A DNA stretch of 64,000 nucleotides. It comes from Psychrosphaera ytuae (GTDB lineage Bacteria; Pseudomonadota; Gammaproteobacteria; Enterobacterales; Alteromonadaceae). Shown here piece after piece: positions 51,254 through 60,367 of the stretch (its first letter is position 1; every line of letters starts with the position of its first letter). Below the pieces are notes generated by a model. It ran no database searches. It was not told the origin of the DNA and saw only the letters and a list, made by a program, of their open reading frames with translations. A program made the position numbers and the translations under genes. The stretch covers positions 186,001 through 250,000 of the forward strand of contig NZ_CP072110.1 of assembly GCF_017638545.1 (NCBI RefSeq). Direction: 5' to 3'.

Positions 51254-51727
51254 ATGAAACCACTACAAACTTGGTTGGATGAATATGGCGAAAGCCACCA
51301 AAATCACACCAACAAATTGATCCACTATTTATGTGTTCCTGCAATATTCATGACGGTGATTGGGTTATTGTGGTCCATTCCATTTCCTATTGAAACGGGC
51401 CTATCCTGGGTAAATTGGTCAACCGCTTTACTCGCGCCAGCATTGTTATTTTATTTTTCCTTATCATTAGTGCTAGGACTGGGAATGTTACTGTTTTCAG
51501 CTATCTGTGTTGCCTTTTTAATGTGGTGGCAAGCCAACATGCCTGTGTCAGTTCTATTTATGTCTGTTGCCGTGTTTGTTATCGCTTGGATATTGCAGTT
51601 CATAGGTCATAAGATTGAGGGAAAAAAGCCGTCGTTTTTTAAAGATGTTCAGTTTTTATTAATTGGTCCTGCATGGATTTTCTGTCACTTTGTTCCGACA
51701 GAAAAAACCAAAAGAGCCGCACATTAG
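51254..51727 (+). CDS. Mpo1-like (DUF962) membrane protein
   Basis: The 157-aa protein has the Mpo1/YGL010w N-terminal signature TWLDEYGESHQNHTNKLIHYLCVPAIF. About four membrane helices and HKIEGKKPSFFKDVQFLLIGPAW follow. Yeast Mpo1 is an Fe(II)-dependent dioxygenase that alpha-oxidises 2-hydroxy fatty acids; the conserved His in SHQNHTNKLIHY and FIGHKIEGKKPS agree with metal binding. Bacterial function is inferred. The ATG follows GGGGT. The adjacent thioesterase gene could place both in lipid turnover. Confidence 0.88.
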   Translation: MKPLQTWLDEYGESHQNHTNKLIHYLCVPAIFMTVIGLLWSIPFPIETGLSWVNWSTALLAPALLFYFSLSLVLGLGMLLFSAICVAFLMWWQANMPVSVLFMSVAVFVIAWILQFIGHKIEGKKPSFFKDVQFLLIGPAWIFCHFVPTEKTKRAAH

Positions 51728-51746
51728 TACAAACAATTTATGCGAC

Positions 51747-51772
51747 AAACGGACCCTAAGTCGGGTTCGTTT
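51747..51772 (+). terminator. Possible terminator after the Mpo1-like gene
   Basis: AAACGGACCC pairs with GGGTTCGTTT (one G-T) around a 6-nt loop, 19 bp after the stop. The following T-tract is weak (AACTTATTT). Confidence 0.5.
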
Positions 51773-51842
51773 AACTTATTTAATCCTTTTATCTCCTTAT
51801 AATGTCCTGTATTAGGCTGCCGTAATTACGAGGCGAATTCGT

Positions 51843-52922
51843 TTGAATGTTCAAAAGTTGCTCGACGAGCGAAACCAATTTTTTTGGGTGTTACATATTG
51901 GTGGATGGATAGGTTTTGCGTTAGTCCACTACATTGGCTCGTTTGTTAATGACATGCGTGACGCTTATATCTTCATTATCATATCCAATGCATACCTAGG
52001 CGCTATGTTGACCTTGCCATTGCGATACCTTTACCGCCGTGTTTGGGATATGTCGCCAATGTGGCTAGTCATTACTATCCTGACAGCGTCCTATTTTGTC
52101 GGTACGTTATGGGGTGTCTTACAAAATTACAGTTTTTTTGAGTTTTATCGATTTGGTTATACTCCATCCGATTGGCTTGGGTATTTTCGAAATACACTAG
52201 GTAGTTTTTATATTGTCTTGTGTTGGAGTGGTTTGTATTTCGGTATTAAGTATTACCAAATGCTTGAAAAAGAGCGACAAAAAGCTCTTAAAGCCGCTAA
52301 TATGGCAAACCAAGCACAATTAAAAATGTTGCGTTACCAGCTGAATCCCCATTTTTTGTTTAACACGTTAAATGCAATTTCTACTCTGATAATGTGTGAG
52401 GAAAATAAAACAGCGAATGGGATGGTCAGTAAATTAAGTGACTTCTTGCGCTATTCACTGCACACAGATCCAATTAAAAAGGTTGCCTTAAAACAGGAAA
52501 TTAAAGCGCTATCTCTCTATTTAGAGATAGAGAAGATAAGGTTTGAAGATCGCCTTAGCGTGGAGTGGAATGTCACTGAAGATGCCGAGCAGGCGTTAGT
52601 GCCAAGTTTGTTGTTACAACCACTTATCGAAAACTCGATTAAGTATGCTATTGCGACAATGGATGACGGTGGTGTGATTTCGATCAGTGCCAAAACATTT
52701 GGTCATGATTTGTTATTAGAAGTAAAAGACAATGGTCCAGGCCTAGAAACAAGTCAAAAGGCAAGTAAAGCGAATAAAGTAAATGGAGTAGGAGTAGGTA
52801 TCGCAAATACTCGAGAACGACTTCTCACTCTTTATGACGATCACAGTTTTGTGTTGTCGTCTGTCGAACCAACAGGTTTAAAGGTCAACATACGGATTCC
52901 GCTGGAATTTGATACGGAGTAG
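51843..52922 (+). CDS. LytS/YpdA-type sensor histidine kinase
   Basis: The 359-aa protein has four predicted membrane helices (about residues 10-140) and a short coiled linker. The His_kinase domain of the LytS/YehU family has phospho-acceptor H170 in QLNPHFLFNTLNAIS. The ATPase part follows, with LIENSIKYA (N box) and DNGPGL (G1 box). Translation seems to start at a TTG, with GAGG upstream and no better ATG. The response regulator gene follows after 12 bp, so it is a complete two-component pair. There is no extracellular sensory domain, so the signal is probably sensed in the membrane; its identity is unknown. Confidence 0.93.
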   Translation: MNVQKLLDERNQFFWVLHIGGWIGFALVHYIGSFVNDMRDAYIFIIISNAYLGAMLTLPLRYLYRRVWDMSPMWLVITILTASYFVGTLWGVLQNYSFFEFYRFGYTPSDWLGYFRNTLGSFYIVLCWSGLYFGIKYYQMLEKERQKALKAANMANQAQLKMLRYQLNPHFLFNTLNAISTLIMCEENKTANGMVSKLSDFLRYSLHTDPIKKVALKQEIKALSLYLEIEKIRFEDRLSVEWNVTEDAEQALVPSLLLQPLIENSIKYAIATMDDGGVISISAKTFGHDLLLEVKDNGPGLETSQKASKANKVNGVGVGIANTRERLLTLYDDHSFVLSSVEPTGLKVNIRIPLEFDTE

Positions 52923-52934
52923 GCGATTCAGAAC

Positions 52935-53759
52935 ATGCAAAATACAATTAGAACAATTATTGTCGATGATGAACCATTAGCGCGTAAGGGTTTGTCGATG
53001 CGCTTGAATAAGTTTGAGCAGATCGCCGTCGTCGAACAGTGCAAAAATGGCCAACAAGCAATAGAGCAAATTGAAGCGTTGAAGCCAGATTTAGTATTTT
53101 TAGATATTCAAATGCCGGGAATGACTGGATTTGAAGTATTAAAAAACCTGCAAGAAGCATCGATTAAAATGCCCAAAATTGTATTTGTAACTGCATATGA
53201 CCAATATGCGTTGCAAGCGTTTGAAGTACATGCAATTGATTATCTGCTCAAGCCGGTTGATGAAGACCGCCTCAAAGAGTGTATTGAAAAAGTGCTGGCG
53301 CAATTTGGTGGCAGTGCCGACAATGACCAACAAATGAAACTGGTCAACATGATGGCAGAAATTACCGGAGCAGACTCTGATTCTATTTTGGATAGCCTGG
53401 CCAAAGGCGAGCCCATTTCGGTATCGGACTATCGCGATTATATTTCTGTGAAAGACGTTGGTGAAACTACTCGTATTTCTGTACACGATGTATTGTGGGT
53501 TGATGCAGCGGGTGATTACATGTGTGTTCATTGCAAAGATGGCGAAACCCATATATTACGTAAAACGATGAAACAACTCGAAACCGAATTAAACCCGAAA
53601 TTATTCGTTCGAGTCCACCGTTCCGTTTTGGTTAAGAACGATGCGGTCAAAAAAGTTCTGACCTTGAGTAACGGTGAATATGTGATTCAATTAAACAACG
53701 AACACGAGATAAGGGTGAGCCGAAGCTACCGCGAAAAAGTCCGTTCTTTGTTTCTCTGA
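52935..53759 (+). CDS. LytTR-family response regulator (AlgR/LytR type)
   Basis: The 274-aa protein has an N-terminal receiver domain with phospho-acceptor D57 (VFLDIQMPGMTG), acidic pocket DDEP near residue 12 and K in DYLLKPVDE. A linker follows, then a C-terminal LytTR DNA-binding domain (about 170-274) with DYISVKDVGETTRISVHDVLWVDAAGDY and VRVHRSVLVKND. It is the partner of the LytS-type kinase 12 bp upstream. LytTR regulators bind pairs of direct repeats; none was identified near this operon. Confidence 0.95.
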   Translation: MQNTIRTIIVDDEPLARKGLSMRLNKFEQIAVVEQCKNGQQAIEQIEALKPDLVFLDIQMPGMTGFEVLKNLQEASIKMPKIVFVTAYDQYALQAFEVHAIDYLLKPVDEDRLKECIEKVLAQFGGSADNDQQMKLVNMMAEITGADSDSILDSLAKGEPISVSDYRDYISVKDVGETTRISVHDVLWVDAAGDYMCVHCKDGETHILRKTMKQLETELNPKLFVRVHRSVLVKNDAVKKVLTLSNGEYVIQLNNEHEIRVSRSYREKVRSLFL

Positions 53760-53893
53760 TTAAAATCGAGTTATTTGTGACCGAAAAACACTCAATTAGG
53801 GTCTGTCCTGTCGATTAAATGCTGTCTATGGCTTTAAATTTAAGGTCAGAAAGAGTAAGTTAGCAGGCTGAATTTTTAAACCAGTAACTTTCA

Positions 53894-54379
53894 ATGGGTC
53901 TAAGCTTGGATAAAAAAGAGTTTTACCGCGAAATCGTCATGCAAGCGTCAGCTTTGTGTGATGGCGAGCCTAATCGAATTGCAAATTTAGCGAATATCAG
54001 TGCTATATTATTTGACCGTCTAGAAGACATTAACTGGGCCGGTTTTTATCTTATGGCTGATAATTTAGCCGGAGATGGTAAAGAGTTAGTTCTTGGGCCA
54101 TTCCAGGGTAAACCCGCTTGCGTAAGAATTCCGGTCGGGCGCGGAGTCTGTGGAACGGCTGTTGCAGAAAATAAAACACAATTGGTTGAAGACGTTCATG
54201 CGTTTGAAGGTCACATAGCGTGTGATGCAGCAAGCAACTCAGAAGTAGTAGTGCCGATCGAAGTTAACGGTCAAGTTGTCGCTGTTTTGGATATTGACAG
54301 TCCATCACTAGCTAGGTTTGACCAAGAAGACGCTAGCGGCCTTGAGCTGTTGGTGGATATGATCCAAACTAACTGGTAA
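53894..54379 (+). CDS. msrC: Free methionine-(R)-sulfoxide reductase, GAF domain
   Basis: The 161-aa GAF-domain protein matches fRMsr (YebR/MsrC), which reduces free Met-R-sulfoxide in the cytosol. The three conserved Cys are present: KPACVRIPVGRGVCG supplies the first two and GHIACDAASNSE the catalytic one. WAGFYL and EVVVPIEVNGQVVAVLDIDSP are also characteristic. It is followed 4 bp later by a small acidic gene and then proQ and prc, a neighbourhood shared with E. coli (yebR near proQ-prc). Confidence 0.94.
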   Translation: MGLSLDKKEFYREIVMQASALCDGEPNRIANLANISAILFDRLEDINWAGFYLMADNLAGDGKELVLGPFQGKPACVRIPVGRGVCGTAVAENKTQLVEDVHAFEGHIACDAASNSEVVVPIEVNGQVVAVLDIDSPSLARFDQEDASGLELLVDMIQTNW

Positions 54380-54383
54380 TTCA

Positions 54384-54668
54384 ATGAAAGAGCTGGTTGA
54401 TGTTCGCGACTTTTTAGTCGGTATCGAAATAGTCGGTGATTGGGATGGCGAGGAAGAAGAGGTCGTTGAGCGAATCAACGAGCTTATTTATATTGCATAC
54501 GGAATGCTCCCAGATCACGCAGACCAGTTTATGGCTGAGCAATTGTTTGACGAGTTATGGGAAGCCGTTGCCGGTCAAGATTTTATAATCGAAAACGAAT
54601 TAGATGAACTTGAGAGCTGGGTTACCAGTTTTGTTCGCGAAAAATTAGATGAAATAGAGAACGATTGA
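54384..54668 (+). CDS. Small acidic protein of unknown function upstream of proQ
   Basis: I do not recognise this 94-aa protein. It is strongly acidic (stretches EEEEVVERINE and ENELDELESW), helical by appearance, and without signal peptide or membrane segment. It begins 4 bp after msrC, and its TGA shares one base with the proQ ATG (TGATG), so it is translated within the same operon and coupled to proQ. A role as a protein partner of one of its neighbours is possible, but nothing in the sequence shows it. Confidence 0.8.
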   Translation: MKELVDVRDFLVGIEIVGDWDGEEEEVVERINELIYIAYGMLPDHADQFMAEQLFDELWEAVAGQDFIIENELDELESWVTSFVREKLDEIEND

Positions 54669-55288
54669 TGCAATCTCAACAAAAAACAGATTTAAAAGTA
54701 GTAATAGAGTTTTTAGCCACTAAGTTTCCTAGTAGCTTCAGCATAAAAGGCGAAGCAAAGCCATTAAAAATTGGTATTTTTGCGGACATTGCAGAACGTA
54801 TTACTGAAGAAGATCCAGTGTCAAAGACACAAGTTCGTCATGCGTTACGTCGCTACACCAATAGTTGGAGATATCTAGAGGCGGTTAAAAAAGGCGGCAT
54901 GCGAGTTGACCTTGACGGTAATGATGTCGAAGAATTAACGGCTGAACACGTTGAGCACGCAACGACTCAATTGGCTGAAAGCAAGGCTAAATTTGACGAA
55001 AAGCGCAAAGCGAATAGCAAAAAAGACGCACCAAAGCGTCCAGCTAAATCAGTTAAAAACCCTCCAAAGCGAAAAGCAAAACCTGCTCCAACTAAAGCCA
55101 AAGAAGAACAGCCAGCAAAAGAACTCGTTTCAAATGAAGACTTTTCTGTGGGCAAATCCGTATTAGTTAAGCTAGGTATGAAACCAATGGCCGCGACGAT
55201 TGTCGAAACCTCAAAAGATGAAGTTTCTGTTCAATTGTCTTCAGGAATGGTCATGAAGGTAACAAAGGACAGTATTTTTAAAGCATAG
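54668..55288 (+). CDS. proQ: RNA chaperone ProQ (FinO domain)
   Basis: The 206-aa protein has an N-terminal FinO/ProQ RNA-binding domain (about residues 8-115: FLATKFPSSFSI, KPLKIGIFADIAE, VRHALRRYTNSWRYLEAV). A Lys/Pro-rich linker follows (about 120-150), then a C-terminal Tudor-like domain (FSVGKSVLVKLGMKPMAATIVE). It binds structured sRNAs and mRNA 3' ends as a global post-transcriptional regulator. ATG 54668 is used rather than the TTG one codon earlier, and it overlaps the previous stop by one base. It is 8 bp upstream of prc, the same pair as in E. coli. Confidence 0.96.
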   Translation: MQSQQKTDLKVVIEFLATKFPSSFSIKGEAKPLKIGIFADIAERITEEDPVSKTQVRHALRRYTNSWRYLEAVKKGGMRVDLDGNDVEELTAEHVEHATTQLAESKAKFDEKRKANSKKDAPKRPAKSVKNPPKRKAKPAPTKAKEEQPAKELVSNEDFSVGKSVLVKLGMKPMAATIVETSKDEVSVQLSSGMVMKVTKDSIFKA

Positions 55289-55296
55289 GAGCTTAT

Positions 55297-57345
55297 ATGC
55301 AGACAGTTAAGCACGTATTTACCAGCTCAATCATTGCAACCGCTTTATTCTCGGCTCTTGTTTGGGCTGACAGTAAAGACGCAAATCTCGATGATTTTGT
55401 CGTACCGGATTTGGCACAGGAATCCCAACACAAGGTCGCTTCAAAGAGAATTACAGCTTGGTTTTCGCGCTCTCATTATAAAAAAGTGAAGCTGAACGAC
55501 GATCTGTCTGCAAAAGTTTATGACCGATTTTTAAGAAACTTAGATTACAACAAAAGTTTATTTTTAAAGTCGGATATCGAAAAATTCGACAAATACAAAT
55601 TCCAGTTTGATGAAGGCATTAGCCTAGGCCAACTGGGCTTTGCATTTGATCTATACGAAGAGTCGCTGACTCGTCGTGTAGAACGTTATCGCCAAGCGAT
55701 AAAGTGGTTGGAAACGCCTTTTGATTTTACTAAAAAAGAGGTCTTTTATTACGACCGTGAAGACGCTGACTGGGCAAGCAAAACCGAAGAGCTTGATGAA
55801 TATTGGCGTCAAAAATTAAAGTACGATGCGTTAAATCTAAAGCTAGCAGGCAAAGATGAAGCGGGTATCAAAGAAACGTTAACAAAGCGTTATACCAATA
55901 CCATAAGACGACTGACTCAAACGCAAAATGAAGATGCCTTTCAGCTGGTGATGAATTCTTTTGCTCGCAGTATTGAAGCACATACTTCTTACCTTTCACC
56001 TCGTCGTGCAGATCGATTCAAAGTTGAGATGAATCTTGAACTTGAGGGAATTGGTGCGGTTCTGCAACCAGTAGACGAATTTACCGTAATTAGAAGCTTA
56101 GTACCTGGTGGCCCAGCAGATAAAACGAACCAGCTTAAGCCAGAAGATAAAATTATCGGTGTCGCTCAAGGCGAAGATGATTTTGTTGATATCGTTGGCT
56201 GGCGTTTAGATGACGTAATCGAATTGATCAAAGGCAAAAAAGGCACAGAAGTTCGACTGCAAGTTGTTCGTGGCGAAAACATTTCTGGAAATTCAAAACA
56301 AGTTTCTATTATTCGCGACAAGGTCCGCTTAGAAGACCGTGCAGCTGATTCTCAAGTATTTGAATCTAAAATTGGTGAGTTGAATGCTAAAGTGGGTGTG
56401 GTAACCATACCTAGTTTTTACAACAACTTATCAGAAGACGTTAAAAAACAAGTCAAAAAGCTAAAAGATCAAAACATTGAAGGCCTCATTATCGACCTTC
56501 GCGGCAACGGCGGTGGCTCATTGTCTGAAGCTTCGTTATTAACCGGCTTATTTATCGATAAAGGCCCTGTTGTCCAAATTCGAAATAGCGTTGGTAATAT
56601 TAGCCAACGTGGTGATTATGACGGCAAGACTTATTATGACGGCCCGTTAACAGTGTTAGTCGACCGATATAGTGCGTCAGCGTCTGAGATTTTCGCTGCG
56701 GCGTTACAAGACTACGGAAGAGCACTAGTAGTGGGTGAGCAAACCTTTGGCAAGGGTACAGTGCAAGAGCACCGTGGCATAGGCCGTGCCTTTGATAGTT
56801 TCGATAACAAGCTAGGTTCAATTCAATTTACAGTTGCCAAGTTTTATCGTATTGATGGCGGAAGTACACAAAACAAAGGCGTCGTTCCAGACATTTTATT
56901 CCCTTCTGCAATCGATGCGTCTGAATGGGGTGAAAGCCAGGAAGAAAACGCATTGCCTTGGGATAATATTCGTCCAGCACGCTATAAGCCATTGGCGACA
57001 ATTTCTAGTCAGATTAAACGACTTGATGAGCGTCATAAGGCTCGAATTAGTAAAGAGCCAGAGTTTAATTACTTAAATGACGATATCGTCGAGTACAAAG
57101 AGCAAAAAGATCAGAACTTTGTTTCTTTAAATGAAGCTGAGCGCATAGCTGAACGCGATGAAGGCAAAGCGAAGCGACTAAAACGAGTTAATGAACGTTT
57201 AGCTCGGTTAGGACTTGAGCCAGTTTCGTCATTAGAAGATGATTTGCCAGAAGTATTAGAAGAACTAGATCCGTTTTTAGAAGAAACTGCCCGAATTGTG
57301 GCTGATTTGATTGAAACGGGTCAATTTGCGTTAGTTTCAAAATAG
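55297..57345 (+). CDS. prc: Tail-specific protease Prc (C-terminal processing peptidase, S41)
   Basis: The 682-aa periplasmic protease has a signal peptide (cleavage near VWADS, residue 25) and an N-terminal helical domain. A PDZ domain lies about residues 240-330 (LEGIGAVLQPVDEFTVIRSLVPGG). In the S41 catalytic domain the Ser-Lys dyad aligns with S461 (YSASASEIF) and K486 (FGKGTVQ). A C-terminal DUF3340 region follows. Prc trims penicillin-binding protein 3 and degrades peptidoglycan hydrolases with NlpI in E. coli. It ends the msrC-orf-proQ-prc operon before a strong terminator. Confidence 0.97.
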   Translation: MQTVKHVFTSSIIATALFSALVWADSKDANLDDFVVPDLAQESQHKVASKRITAWFSRSHYKKVKLNDDLSAKVYDRFLRNLDYNKSLFLKSDIEKFDKYKFQFDEGISLGQLGFAFDLYEESLTRRVERYRQAIKWLETPFDFTKKEVFYYDREDADWASKTEELDEYWRQKLKYDALNLKLAGKDEAGIKETLTKRYTNTIRRLTQTQNEDAFQLVMNSFARSIEAHTSYLSPRRADRFKVEMNLELEGIGAVLQPVDEFTVIRSLVPGGPADKTNQLKPEDKIIGVAQGEDDFVDIVGWRLDDVIELIKGKKGTEVRLQVVRGENISGNSKQVSIIRDKVRLEDRAADSQVFESKIGELNAKVGVVTIPSFYNNLSEDVKKQVKKLKDQNIEGLIIDLRGNGGGSLSEASLLTGLFIDKGPVVQIRNSVGNISQRGDYDGKTYYDGPLTVLVDRYSASASEIFAAALQDYGRALVVGEQTFGKGTVQEHRGIGRAFDSFDNKLGSIQFTVAKFYRIDGGSTQNKGVVPDILFPSAIDASEWGESQEENALPWDNIRPARYKPLATISSQIKRLDERHKARISKEPEFNYLNDDIVEYKEQKDQNFVSLNEAERIAERDEGKAKRLKRVNERLARLGLEPVSSLEDDLPEVLEELDPFLEETARIVADLIETGQFALVSK

Positions 57346-57378
57346 CTTACGCAACACAAGTAGTAAGAGAGTGCGCTG

Positions 57379-57402
57379 AAAGCAGCCCTAGGCTGCTTTT
57401 TT
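57379..57402 (+). terminator. Rho-independent terminator after prc
   Basis: AAAGCAGCC pairs with GGCTGCTTT around a 3-nt loop and is followed by further T residues. It lies 33 bp after the prc stop. Confidence 0.88.
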
Positions 57403-57451
57403 GCTAAATATAAAAATAATAAAATAATAACAACAATGTATAGGGGGACGC

Positions 57452-58837
57452 ATGACAACCAGCGTTGATCATGGTCAATGGTCAAGTAGACTCGCGTTTA
57501 TTTTGGCGGCGACTGGCTCTGCAGTAGGGCTGGGTAATATTTGGAAATTTCCATACATCATGGGCGAAAACGGCGGTGGCGCTTTTGTTATCGTTTACCT
57601 CCTTTGTATCTTATCAATCGGTATTCCAGTCATGATGGCTGAGGTTTTGATTGGCCGTCGCGGTCGACAAAGCCCTGGAAACTCAGTGCGTACACTCGCA
57701 TTGGAAGCTTGTGCAAATACCAAGTGGAGTGTCGTAGGCTGGGTAGGAATTTTAGCTGGTTTTCTAATCCTTTCTTTTTATGCAGTAATTGCAGGTTGGG
57801 CGGTTTCTTATATTTTCGAAGCTGGTTCTGGTAGCTTTGTTGGTGCATCTCCTGAAAAAATCCAAGGTATTTTCAACGATTTACTTGCTAGTCCTGGAAA
57901 ATTAGTTGCTTGGACGACAGTAGTCTTGGGTATCACCGGCATTATCGTGGGCAAGGGTTTAAAAGATGGCTTAGAAAAAGCCGTGACCTACTTGATGCCT
58001 TCGATGTTTGTGTTGTTGTTAATCATTGCCGGTTATGCCGCAATTAACGGTGACTTTGGTGCAACGATTCAATTTATGTTCTACCCAGACTTTTCAAAAC
58101 TAACTTATTCAGGTGTTTTGATTGCGTTAGGGCATGCATTTTTTACATTGAGCTTAGCGTCAGGCGCAATGATGATTTATGGTGCTTACCTTCCACAGAA
58201 AACCAGTATTTCTCAGAGTGTAATGGCAATTGCCATCGCTGATACAGTCATTGCATTGATTGCAGGTATAGCCATTTATCCTATTGTGTTTGGTAATGGC
58301 TTAGAAGCGACGGCGGGGCCAGGTTTGGTGTTCGTAAGTTTGCCTATTGCCTTTGGCCAAATGTGGGGTGGTACGATATTTGGTACTATTTTCTTCGTAA
58401 TGTTGGGCTTTGCTGCGTTTACCTCTGCCATAGCTATGGTTGAGTCGGCAGTCGCTTGGTTAGTCGAAAGGTTAGCATTAGAACGTGGTAAAGCGGCTTT
58501 AATTGCAGTGTTGAGTCTTTGGTTAGTCAGTATGCTGACGGTATTCTCATTTACCGGAGCAGAGTGGGCAAAACTCGATTTTGTGTTTGTTGGTAAACAC
58601 GTCAACAACTACTTTGAGCTAATCGATCACCTGACTGCAGATGTGTTGTTACCTCTAGGCGGTTTGGCGACAGCAATTTTTGTTGCCTGGGTAATGAAAC
58701 GAGATGTGGTACAAGAAGAACTAAATTTATCTGACGGTAAGTTTGGTATTTGGTACGTGACACTTCGCTGGTTTACACCAATCGCTATTTTATTCGTATT
58801 TCTTAACTTGATAGGTATCGTTAGCTTTGGCGGCTAA
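57452..58837 (+). CDS. Sodium-dependent transporter, NSS/SNF family
   Basis: The 461-aa protein is a neurotransmitter:sodium symporter homolog with about 11-12 helices. The N-terminal signature AATGSAVGLGNIWKFPYIMGENGGGAF covers the Na+ and substrate sites of TM1, and MMIYGAYLPQKTSISQS is the TM6-loop region. It probably imports an amino acid with Na+; which one cannot be told. The ATG has the SD AGGGGGA. The NhaC gene follows after 26 bp in the same direction, suggesting an operon where an Na+ antiporter accompanies Na+-coupled uptake. Confidence 0.94.
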   Translation: MTTSVDHGQWSSRLAFILAATGSAVGLGNIWKFPYIMGENGGGAFVIVYLLCILSIGIPVMMAEVLIGRRGRQSPGNSVRTLALEACANTKWSVVGWVGILAGFLILSFYAVIAGWAVSYIFEAGSGSFVGASPEKIQGIFNDLLASPGKLVAWTTVVLGITGIIVGKGLKDGLEKAVTYLMPSMFVLLLIIAGYAAINGDFGATIQFMFYPDFSKLTYSGVLIALGHAFFTLSLASGAMMIYGAYLPQKTSISQSVMAIAIADTVIALIAGIAIYPIVFGNGLEATAGPGLVFVSLPIAFGQMWGGTIFGTIFFVMLGFAAFTSAIAMVESAVAWLVERLALERGKAALIAVLSLWLVSMLTVFSFTGAEWAKLDFVFVGKHVNNYFELIDHLTADVLLPLGGLATAIFVAWVMKRDVVQEELNLSDGKFGIWYVTLRWFTPIAILFVFLNLIGIVSFGG

Positions 58838-58863
58838 CGATTACTTTTTTTGAGGGTCTTCAG

Positions 58864-60297
58864 TTGAAAACTACACAACAACCATCTTTCTTGGACGCCT
58901 TGATTCCGCTTATATTCTTGGTATTACTGTTGGCTGCTTCGGTAGCCTTGTACGGCGGAGATAGCTCATATGGTCCAAACCAAATCGTTTTATTATTAGC
59001 AACGGGTGTTGCATGTTTAATAGGTCTTAAAAACGGCTACAAATGGCAACAATTAGAAGATGCTATGGTCCATGGTATTTCGGTTTCAATGGGCGCCATC
59101 TTTATTTTATTAGCGGTAGGTTCGTTGATTGGTACATGGCTACTTGCGGGTACGGTGCCAACACTTATTTATTATGGTTTACAAATATTAAGTCCTGACT
59201 GGTTCTATGCCGCTGCGTGTTTATTAAGCGCAATTGTTGCTATGAGTATTGGTTCATCTTGGACGACTGCCGCGACGGTAGGTGTCGCGTTAATGGGCAT
59301 TGCAACTGGTATTGGTATGTCGCCAGCCATTGCAGCAGGCGCAGTGGTGTCAGGGGCTTACTTTGGTGACAAAATCAGTCCTCTATCAGAAACTACAAAC
59401 TTAGCCCCAGCCGTTTCGGGAAGTGATTTGTTTGATCATATTCGTCACATGTTGTGGACGACGGTTCCGGCTTTTGTAATTGCACTTGTTTTGTTTACCA
59501 TAATGGGCTTTACAGAAGACAGTAGTGCACAAGAGGTGAGCATTGGCTCGGTACAAGAGACAATATTAGCGACATACAATATTTCCCTGATTCATTTGTT
59601 ACCTCTGGTTGTTTTAGTTGTAATGGCAATCAAAAAAGTACCAGCATTCCCTGCCATTTTTATCGGTGCAATCATTGGTGCCGTATGGGGCATGGTGTTC
59701 CAGCCTGAGTTATTGGCTCGTGTTGCCGGTGGTAGTTCTTTTGTTGAAGTAATCTCAGTTGTTTGGCAAGCCATGTTTGATGGCTTTAGCGTAACCACTG
59801 GCGATGAAAATATGGATAAACTACTGAGTGGTGGTGGTATGTCTAGCATGCTTAATACTACTTGGTTAATCATGACCGCTTTAATGTTTGGTGCGGTAAT
59901 GGAAAAGCTAGGCTTATTAGCTGTGTTTGTAAAAAGCATATTATCAGCTGCGAAATCGTCAGGGTCGCTCGTTACAGCGACGATAGGAACTGCATTTGGT
60001 ATTAATGTTGTAACAGCTGACCAATATATGTCATTGGTGATGACTGGACGCATGTATCGCGAAGAGTACGAACGCAGAGGGTTAGATAACGTTAATCTTT
60101 CTCGTGCATTGGAAGATGGCGGTACAATAACAAGTCCACTGATCCCTTGGAACACATGTGGTGCATATATGGCTGGGGTATTGTTGATTAGCCCGTTAGA
60201 GTTTTGGCCGTATGCATTTTTTAACCTAATAAATATTGTGTTAGCGATTTTATTTGCCTACCTTGGTATTAAGGTACTTAAAAAGCAGCCAGCATAA
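58864..60297 (+). CDS. nhaC: NhaC-family Na+/H+ antiporter
   Basis: The 477-aa polytopic protein matches NhaC. It has the family core TTAATVGVALMGIATGIGMS, the GAYFGDKISPLSETTNLAPAVS motif and the C-terminal EDGGTITSPLIPWNTCGAYM. NhaC exchanges cytosolic Na+ for H+, or in relatives Na+-lactate/malate for other ions. The start is a TTG after GAGG; no suitable ATG is near. It lies 26 bp after the NSS transporter and ends before a terminator. The exact ion exchange is inferred from the family. Confidence 0.92.
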   Translation: MKTTQQPSFLDALIPLIFLVLLLAASVALYGGDSSYGPNQIVLLLATGVACLIGLKNGYKWQQLEDAMVHGISVSMGAIFILLAVGSLIGTWLLAGTVPTLIYYGLQILSPDWFYAAACLLSAIVAMSIGSSWTTAATVGVALMGIATGIGMSPAIAAGAVVSGAYFGDKISPLSETTNLAPAVSGSDLFDHIRHMLWTTVPAFVIALVLFTIMGFTEDSSAQEVSIGSVQETILATYNISLIHLLPLVVLVVMAIKKVPAFPAIFIGAIIGAVWGMVFQPELLARVAGGSSFVEVISVVWQAMFDGFSVTTGDENMDKLLSGGGMSSMLNTTWLIMTALMFGAVMEKLGLLAVFVKSILSAAKSSGSLVTATIGTAFGINVVTADQYMSLVMTGRMYREEYERRGLDNVNLSRALEDGGTITSPLIPWNTCGAYMAGVLLISPLEFWPYAFFNLINIVLAILFAYLGIKVLKKQPA

Positions 60298-60316
60298 TTA
60301 ACTGTCTAAACGAGCA

Positions 60317-60344
60317 ACGGACTATGAGAATAGTCCGTTTTTAT
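60317..60344 (+). terminator. Rho-independent terminator after nhaC
   Basis: ACGGACTA and TAGTCCGT pair around TGAGAA, followed by TTTTTATTT. It lies 19 bp after the nhaC stop and 24 bp before pepN, separating the two units. Confidence 0.85.
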
Positions 60345-60367
60345 TTGTTATCTGTGAAGGTTTATCT

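Noticed and set aside
59592..60155. 187-aa open frame on the minus strand inside nhaC
   Set aside because: It is antisense to a well-supported NhaC gene with conserved motifs throughout, has no family signal, and its composition mirrors the opposite strand.
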